Below are positions 59,501 through 64,000 of a DNA stretch of 64,000 bases, in pieces. The DNA is taken from positions 39,952,316 to 40,016,315 of the forward strand of contig CM037782.1 in NCBI GenBank assembly GCA_021229015.1, written 5' to 3'. Each line of letters starts with the position of its first letter. The stretch's first letter is position 1. The notes beneath the pieces are model-generated. The model was given only the letters and a program-made list of their open reading frames with translations, was not told the DNA's origin and made no database searches. The position numbers were made by a program, and so were the translations under genes. This stretch comes from Solen grandis. Lineage: Eukaryota > Mollusca > Bivalvia > Adapedonta > Solenidae.

Positions 59501-62500
59501 GTGCGTGCGTGCGTCAGTGCGTCCGTGCGTCCGGCGTCAACAATTGCTTCAAACAACATCTCCTCCTAAACGGCTTGGCCAATTTGAAAAATATTTTGCA
59601 GGAATGTTCCTTGGATGAAGCTCTACTAAAGTTGTATAAATGGTTCTGGTCCATCGCATAATTAGGTCACAGGAGCTAAAAATAGATTTTAAAAATGAAA
59701 ATTTAAAAAATCTTCTTCTCTGAAACCACAAGGCCTAGCCTTTTGATTTTTGGTATGTAGCATGATCTTATGACTCTCTACCAGGATTGTACAAATTATG
59801 ACCCTGGGGTCAAAATTGGCCCCGCCCCAGGGGTCACTTGATTTCACATAGGCTAATATAGGAAAAACTTGAAAAAATCTTCTTCTCCGAAACCACAAGG
59901 CCTAACCTTTTGATTTTTGGTATGTAGCATCATCTTATGGGCCACTACCAAGATTGTACAAATCATAGCCCTATGGTGATAAATGACCCCGCACCAGGGG
60001 TCACTTGTTTTACATAGAGTTATATAGGAAAATCTTAAGAAATCTTCTTCTATGAATCCATAAGGCCTAGAGCTTAGATATTTGGTATGAAGCATCATCT
60101 TATGGGCCACTACCAAGATTGTACAAATCATAGCCCTATGGTGATAAATGACCCCGCACCAGGGGTCACTTGTTTTACATAGAGTTATATAGGAAATCTT
60201 CTTCTATGAATCCATAAGGCCTAGAGCTTAGATATTTGGTATGTAGCATCATCTTATGGGCCACTACCAAGATTGTACAAATCATAGCCCTATGGTGATA
60301 AATGACCCCGCACCAGGGGTCACTTGTTTTACATAGAGTTATATAGGAAAATCTTAAAAAATCTTCTTCCAATAATGCATAAGGCCTAGAGCTTAGATAT
60401 TTGGTATGAAGCATCATCTTATGGGCCACTACCAAGATTGTACAAATCATAGCCCTATGGTGATAAATGACCCCGCATCAGGGGTCACTTGTTTTACACA
60501 GAGTTATATAGGAAAATCTTAAAAAATCTTCTTCTATGAATCCATAAGGCCTAGAGCTTAGATATTTGGTATGTAGCATCATCTTATGGGCCACTACCAA
60601 GATTGTACAAATCATAGCCCAATGGTGATAAATGACCCCACACCAAGGGTCACTTGTTTTACATAGAGTTAAATAGGAAAATCTTAAAAAATCTTCTTCT
60701 ATGAATCAATAAGGCCTAGAGCTAAGATTTTTGGTATGTAGTAGCATCTAATGGTTCATTACAAAGATTTTCAAAGTCTTGGCCCTACGGTGATAAATGA
60801 CCCTGCGCCCAAGTCTTCTCTGAAACCATATGGCCCATTGCTTAGATATTTGGTGTGTAGTATTGTCAGGGGTAAAATGTTTTAGATTAAGTTATATCAG
60901 AATCCTTGTCTGTTTAAAAACCTTGACATCAGTTGAAGCAATGGTACTCAGGTGAGCGATTCAGGGCCATCATGGCCCTCTTGTACATAGAGTTATATAG
61001 GAAAATGTTTAAAAATCTTCTTCTATGAATCCATAAGGCCTAGAGATTAGATATTTGGTATGAAGCATCATCTTATGGTTCATTACCAAGATTGTACAAA
61101 TCATGACCCTATGGTGATAAATGACCCCGCACCATGGGTCACTTGTTTTACATAGAGTTATATAGGAAAATCTTTAAAAAATCTTCTTCTATGAATCCAT
61201 TAGGCCTAGAGCTTAGATATTTGGTATGTAGCATCATCATATGGTTCATTACCAAGATTGTACAAATCATAGCCCTATGGTGATAAATGCCCCTGCACCA
61301 GGGGTCACTTGTTTAACATAGATTTATATAGGAAAAACTTTAAAAATCTTCTTCTATGAATCCATAAGGCCTAGAGCTTAGATATTTCATATGCAGCATC
61401 ATCTAATGGTTCATTACCAAGATTGTTCAAATCATAGCCAAACGGTGATAAATGCCCCCGCAATAGGGGTCACTTGTTTAACATAGATTTATATAGGAAA
61501 AACTTTAAAAATCTTCTTCTATGAATCCATAAGGCCTAGAGCTTAGATATTTCATATGCAGCATCATCTTATGGTTCATTACCAAGATTGTACAAATCAT
61601 AGCCCTACGGTGATAAATGACCCCGCAACATGGGTCACTTGTTTTACATAGAGTTATATAGGAAAAACTTTAAAAATCTTCTTCTATGAATCCATTAGGC
61701 CTAGAGCTTAGATATTTGGTATGTAGCATCATCTTATGGGCCATTACCAAGATTGTACAAATCATAGCCCTATGGTGATAAATGACCCCGCACCAGGGGT
61801 CACTTGTTTTACATAGAGTTATATAGGAAAATGTTTAAAAATCTTCTTCTATGAATCCATAAGGCCTAGAGATTAGATATTTGGTATGAAGCATCATCTT
61901 ATGGTTTATTACCAAGATTGTACAAATCATGACCCTATGGTGATAAATGCCCCTGCACCAGGGGTCACTTGTTTAACATAGATTATATAGGAAAATCTTT
62001 AAAAATCTTCTTCTATGAATCCATTAGGCCTAGAGCTTAGATATTTGGTATGTAGCATCATCTAATGGTTCATTATCAAGATTTTCAAAATGGTGGCCCT
62101 TTGGAGATAAATGACCCCGCACTAAGTCTTCTCCTCTGAAACCATAAGGCCCAGTGCTTATATATTTGGTGTGTAGTATTGTCAGGGCTAAAATGTTTAA
62201 GATTGAGTTATATCAGAATTCTTGTCTGTTTAAAAACCTTGTAATCAGTTGTAGCAATGGTACTCAGGTGAGCGATCCAGGGCCATCATGGCCCTCTTGT
62301 TTTTTATCTTCCATGCCACCTGTGACCAGTGTACATGTTTTACCAGACATTGAAACAGGTCTTTATCTTTCTCTTGCCTGTTTTACCATTGTGGTGGTAG
62401 AGAAGAGAAAGCTGAAGTTGAGTGTGTGTTGTTTTCTCAATGTTATTCTGATTGAGACTTATAATGGAAACTTTCCATTGTAAACTGAAATGTTAATATT

Positions 62501-63290
62501 ATATTTTTATTTATACGCTGAAAACAATTTTCCTATTCATACAAAACTGTGATGATACTACTTAAGCAAGCTGGGGCATAAAAAATGAATATGAAACATG
62601 TCAAGTTTATATGACTGACAAAAGTCTACATAATAATTATGGTCCCACCTGTTTGACTGAATGTTGCACTCTTTTGTCATTGCACAGAATATAACATTAT
62701 AACTAACAAGAAGTCTTGAAGACAATTTGAAGTTGTGTTGAGTATTCGGTGCTGATCATTTGAGCATTTGTTGCCCCATTTAATCAATGGGGTCACATTT
62801 TTCCTTCTTTTATCTTCCATTCTGTTGTATTGTTTACTTGATTGTTATGTAAAATATGAAGAGGTAGCCTGATTAATATGCTTTGTGTTTGGTTTATGTT
62901 ATAATGTGTTATGGAGTGCATAGAATAGCATGAATGTTATTTAAAGCAACTCTTTTCTCTTAAGACATATTGAGTAAGTTCTATGATAGCTGAAGGTCTC
63001 ATTTCATTGTGTTTCAAGTTTAGACATGGCAGTTAGTATTTTCAATGCTTGCAGATTTGTTTGCATCAGAAATGATTTTGTGAAGTTTTTTGGTGTTGAT
63101 AATTTGTCTGAATATCAAGATTGTGTTGTAAAGTAGTCGTGCATGTTATAAAAATTTGAAAGGGAAATTTTTTAAAAAACTTGTTTAATAAAATACTAAT
63201 GAATGGCAAAACTTTTGAATTCATTTTAATTGTTTCCTTAACATTCAAGTAGAAGACCGACCTTTATAAACCTATACAAGCATAATTATA

Positions 63291-63321
<31 letters not shown>

Positions 63322-63519
63322 ATCTAATTGCAGCAGGAGGAGGAGGGGGTGGGGACAAGAGCTGTTTCAAGTGTGGGGAGACTGGTCACTTCTCCAGAGA
63401 GTGCCCATCTGGGGGTGGCAGTTCCAGTGGTGGTGGAGACCGGGGCTGTTTCAAATGTGGGGAGAGTGGACACATGGCCAGGGACTGTCCCAGTGCTGAG
63501 AGTGGCGGTCTCCAGCTAG
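56538..63519 (+). CDS. CCHC zinc-knuckle protein, internal exons (Vasa/DDX4-like or CNBP-like), partial
   Basis: Three exons read in one frame: 56538-56594, 56681-56710 and 63334-63519, all with GT-AG sites. Every exon starts and ends in phase 1. Exon one gives one CCHC knuckle ([14 protein letters not shown]). Exon two is a 30 base microexon encoding an Arg/Gly piece (FGRGRGKLF). Exon three gives a Gly stretch and two more knuckles ([28 protein letters not shown]) joined by a Gly/Ser linker. CX2CX4HX4C knuckles bind single-stranded RNA or DNA. Knuckles with RG and Gly-rich linkers are typical of the N-terminal part of bivalve Vasa and nematode GLH helicases, and also of CNBP/GIS2. No helicase motif lies in the window, so the choice is open. 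Both gene ends lie outside the recognised exons. The 6.6 kb second intron is mostly nested family A repeats. Confidence 0.8.
58365..59256 (+). mobile_element. Nested family A element 1 (A4 cores), 892 bp
   Basis: A complete copy inserted in the outer element inside the phrase CACTTG-TTTTACATAG of a core. Left junction CACTTGT/TAGCTCACC; right junction CTCTTGT/TTTACATAG. Its first 370 bases are almost identical to the outer copy. Confidence 0.85.
59425..60984 (+). mobile_element. Nested family A element 2 (A2 then A4 cores), 1,560 bp
   Basis: A complete copy inserted three bases away from the equivalent site in another core. Left junction CACTTGTTTT/TAGCTCACA; right junction CTCTTGT/ACATAGAG. 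It carries two A2-type cores (59700-59900, CCTGGGGTCAAAATTGGCC) before switching to A4 cores, so it is another mosaic. Minus-strand open frames here are repeat translations. Confidence 0.85.
62301..63333 (+). other. CCHC gene intron 2, 3' part; no other feature
   Basis: Unique-looking AT-rich sequence ending in a long T run (about 63292-63320) that could serve as the polypyrimidine tract of the exon at 63334. The 109-codon frame from 62154 runs from repeat into intron and is not convincing. Confidence 0.4.
63331..63336 (+). promoter_or_regulatory. Tandem NAGNAG splice acceptor
   Basis: CAGCAG at the start of the third CCHC exon offers two acceptors three bases apart. Use of the second removes one Ala from the Gly-rich stretch and keeps the frame. 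Confidence 0.55.
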
Positions 63520-63538
63520 GTGAGATATATATATATGT

Positions 63539-63650
63539 AACAATCTCTACCCGGTGCAGGATCGAACCCGGTCTGCCGGCATGCAAGTCCAGTGCTATAA
63601 CCACTGAGCCAAAGAGTTGACTCCCTGATGCAGTTGTCAGAGATTGTATT
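63539..63650 (-). repeat. tRNA-like relic between short inverted flanks
   Basis: Minus strand: TTGGCTCAGTGGTTATAGC (A box), then ACTTGCATGCC at the anticodon arm, then CGGGTTCGATCCTG (B box). The flanks form an inverted pair (ACAATCTCT / AGAGATTGT) with ATATATAT tracts outside. The acceptor stem is not tRNA-like, so it is a SINE or MITE relic. Confidence 0.45.
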
Positions 63651-63699
63651 TATACCCGTGACAATGCATCGTCACATATATATATAGATTTTTATTTTT

Positions 63700-64000
63700 T
63701 AGCTCACCTGAGCACAACATGCTCATGGTGAGCTATTGTTACCACCTTTGTCCGTCTTCCAAGTGTCTGGCGTCAACAATTTCCTTTAAACAACATCTCT
63801 TCCTAAACCGCTGAATGGATTTTGACCAAACTTCACAGGAATCATCCTTATGATGCCCTCTATCAAAGTTGTTCAAGTTATTTTGATTGGTTAAAAAAGT
63901 AGGTCACAGGAACTAAAAATAGATTTAAAAAATGCAAACTTGGAAAATCTTCTGCAAAACTGCAAGGCCTAGAGCTTAGATATTTGGTGTGTAGCATTGT
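63700..64000 (+). mobile_element. Family A element, 5' part, runs off the window
   Basis: Starts TAGCTCACCTGAGCAC with GTGCTCATGGTGAGC paired, then the A4-type leader and first core as at 57977, with a few changes and a shorter CCGT run. The end is outside the window. Confidence 0.8.

Larger units (their letters stand above)
57977..62300 (+). mobile_element. Outer family A element (A4 cores) with two nested copies
   Basis: 5' end TAGCTCACCTGAGCAC...GGTGAGC with CCGTCGTCCGTGCGTGG. 3' end CAGGTGAGCGATCC, GGGCCATCATGGCCC (62280-62294), CTCTTGT (to 62300). Total 4,324 bp, of which about 1,870 is its own sequence. Cores of about 160-175 bp carry AGGCCTAGAGCTTAGATA, CCTATGGTGATAAATGACC and TACATAGAGTTATATAGG. 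It lies in the long intron of the CCHC gene. Confidence 0.85.

Noticed and set aside
59371..60450. Set of minus-strand open frames of 60-92 codons
   Set aside because: Translations of the A4 tandem cores; the same peptide phrase recurs every 160 or so bases.

Overview
The window is AT-rich eukaryotic nuclear DNA with spliced genes, tRNA-derived SINEs and many nested tandem-repeat-containing mobile elements. The repeat ends (stem-loops, GTCC/CCGT microsatellite, cores of roughly 140-190 bp) and the protein similarities suggest a bivalve mollusc, perhaps a heterodont clam. No species-level call is possible from sequence alone. Two runs of 100 N (2042-2141 and 52142-52241) split the window into three contigs.

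Genes. Contig 1 (1-2041) carries a single-exon secreted or GPI-anchored EGF-domain protein (180-1328) behind a CRE and a TATA box. Contig 2 (2142-52141) has a complete three-exon F-box/LRR gene, FBXL12, on the plus strand (2950-8751) and the last two coding exons of importin-13, IPO13, on the minus strand (48968-47181). Contig 3 (52242-64000) has three internal exons of a CCHC zinc-knuckle protein on the plus strand (56538-63519), compatible with the N-terminal region of a bivalve Vasa/DDX4 or with a CNBP/GIS2-like protein. About 38 kb between FBXL12 and IPO13 holds no gene I can support.

Repeats. I use local labels. Family A starts TAGCTCACC and ends CTCTTGT; it carries at least five core types, A1 to A5. 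Family B starts TAGCTCGACTATTCG and ends CTCTTGT; G is a B-like tandem array. C ends TCTAGTT. D runs from TATGCCCCC to TTCTAGT. E runs from TATACGCCGCC to CTCTTGT. F is the TCTCCCC hairpin family. J starts TATGCTCACCG. K starts TAGTCTCCTAC and ends ACTTGT. H and I are tandem arrays without defined ends. Families A, B, D, E, F, J and K share a plan: a T-rich junction, a 5' hairpin, usually a short-period microsatellite, then tandem cores. Where the 3' end is visible it is usually a hairpin plus CTTG or CTAG before a T. This matches the known non-autonomous Helitron/Helentron-associated (HINE, 'pearl'-type) elements of bivalves. Cores are exchanged between different ends, and elements are inserted inside each other. 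The clearest nest (57977-62300) fixes the ends of family A to within a base or two.

Classical TIR elements are also present: a 2.8 kb element with an 8 bp target duplication in FBXL12 intron 1, two pogo-like TA elements, another TA element, a TTAA (piggyBac-like) MITE, a MITE cluster at 35.2-36.2 kb, and a possible hAT-like MITE.

The genes are unrelated housekeeping, regulatory or germline-type genes and form no operon. The most unusual content is the modular, nested hairpin-ended repeat system, a 1.8 kb array with nine CRE palindromes, and an IPO13/CCHC arrangement that questions the scaffold join at 52142.
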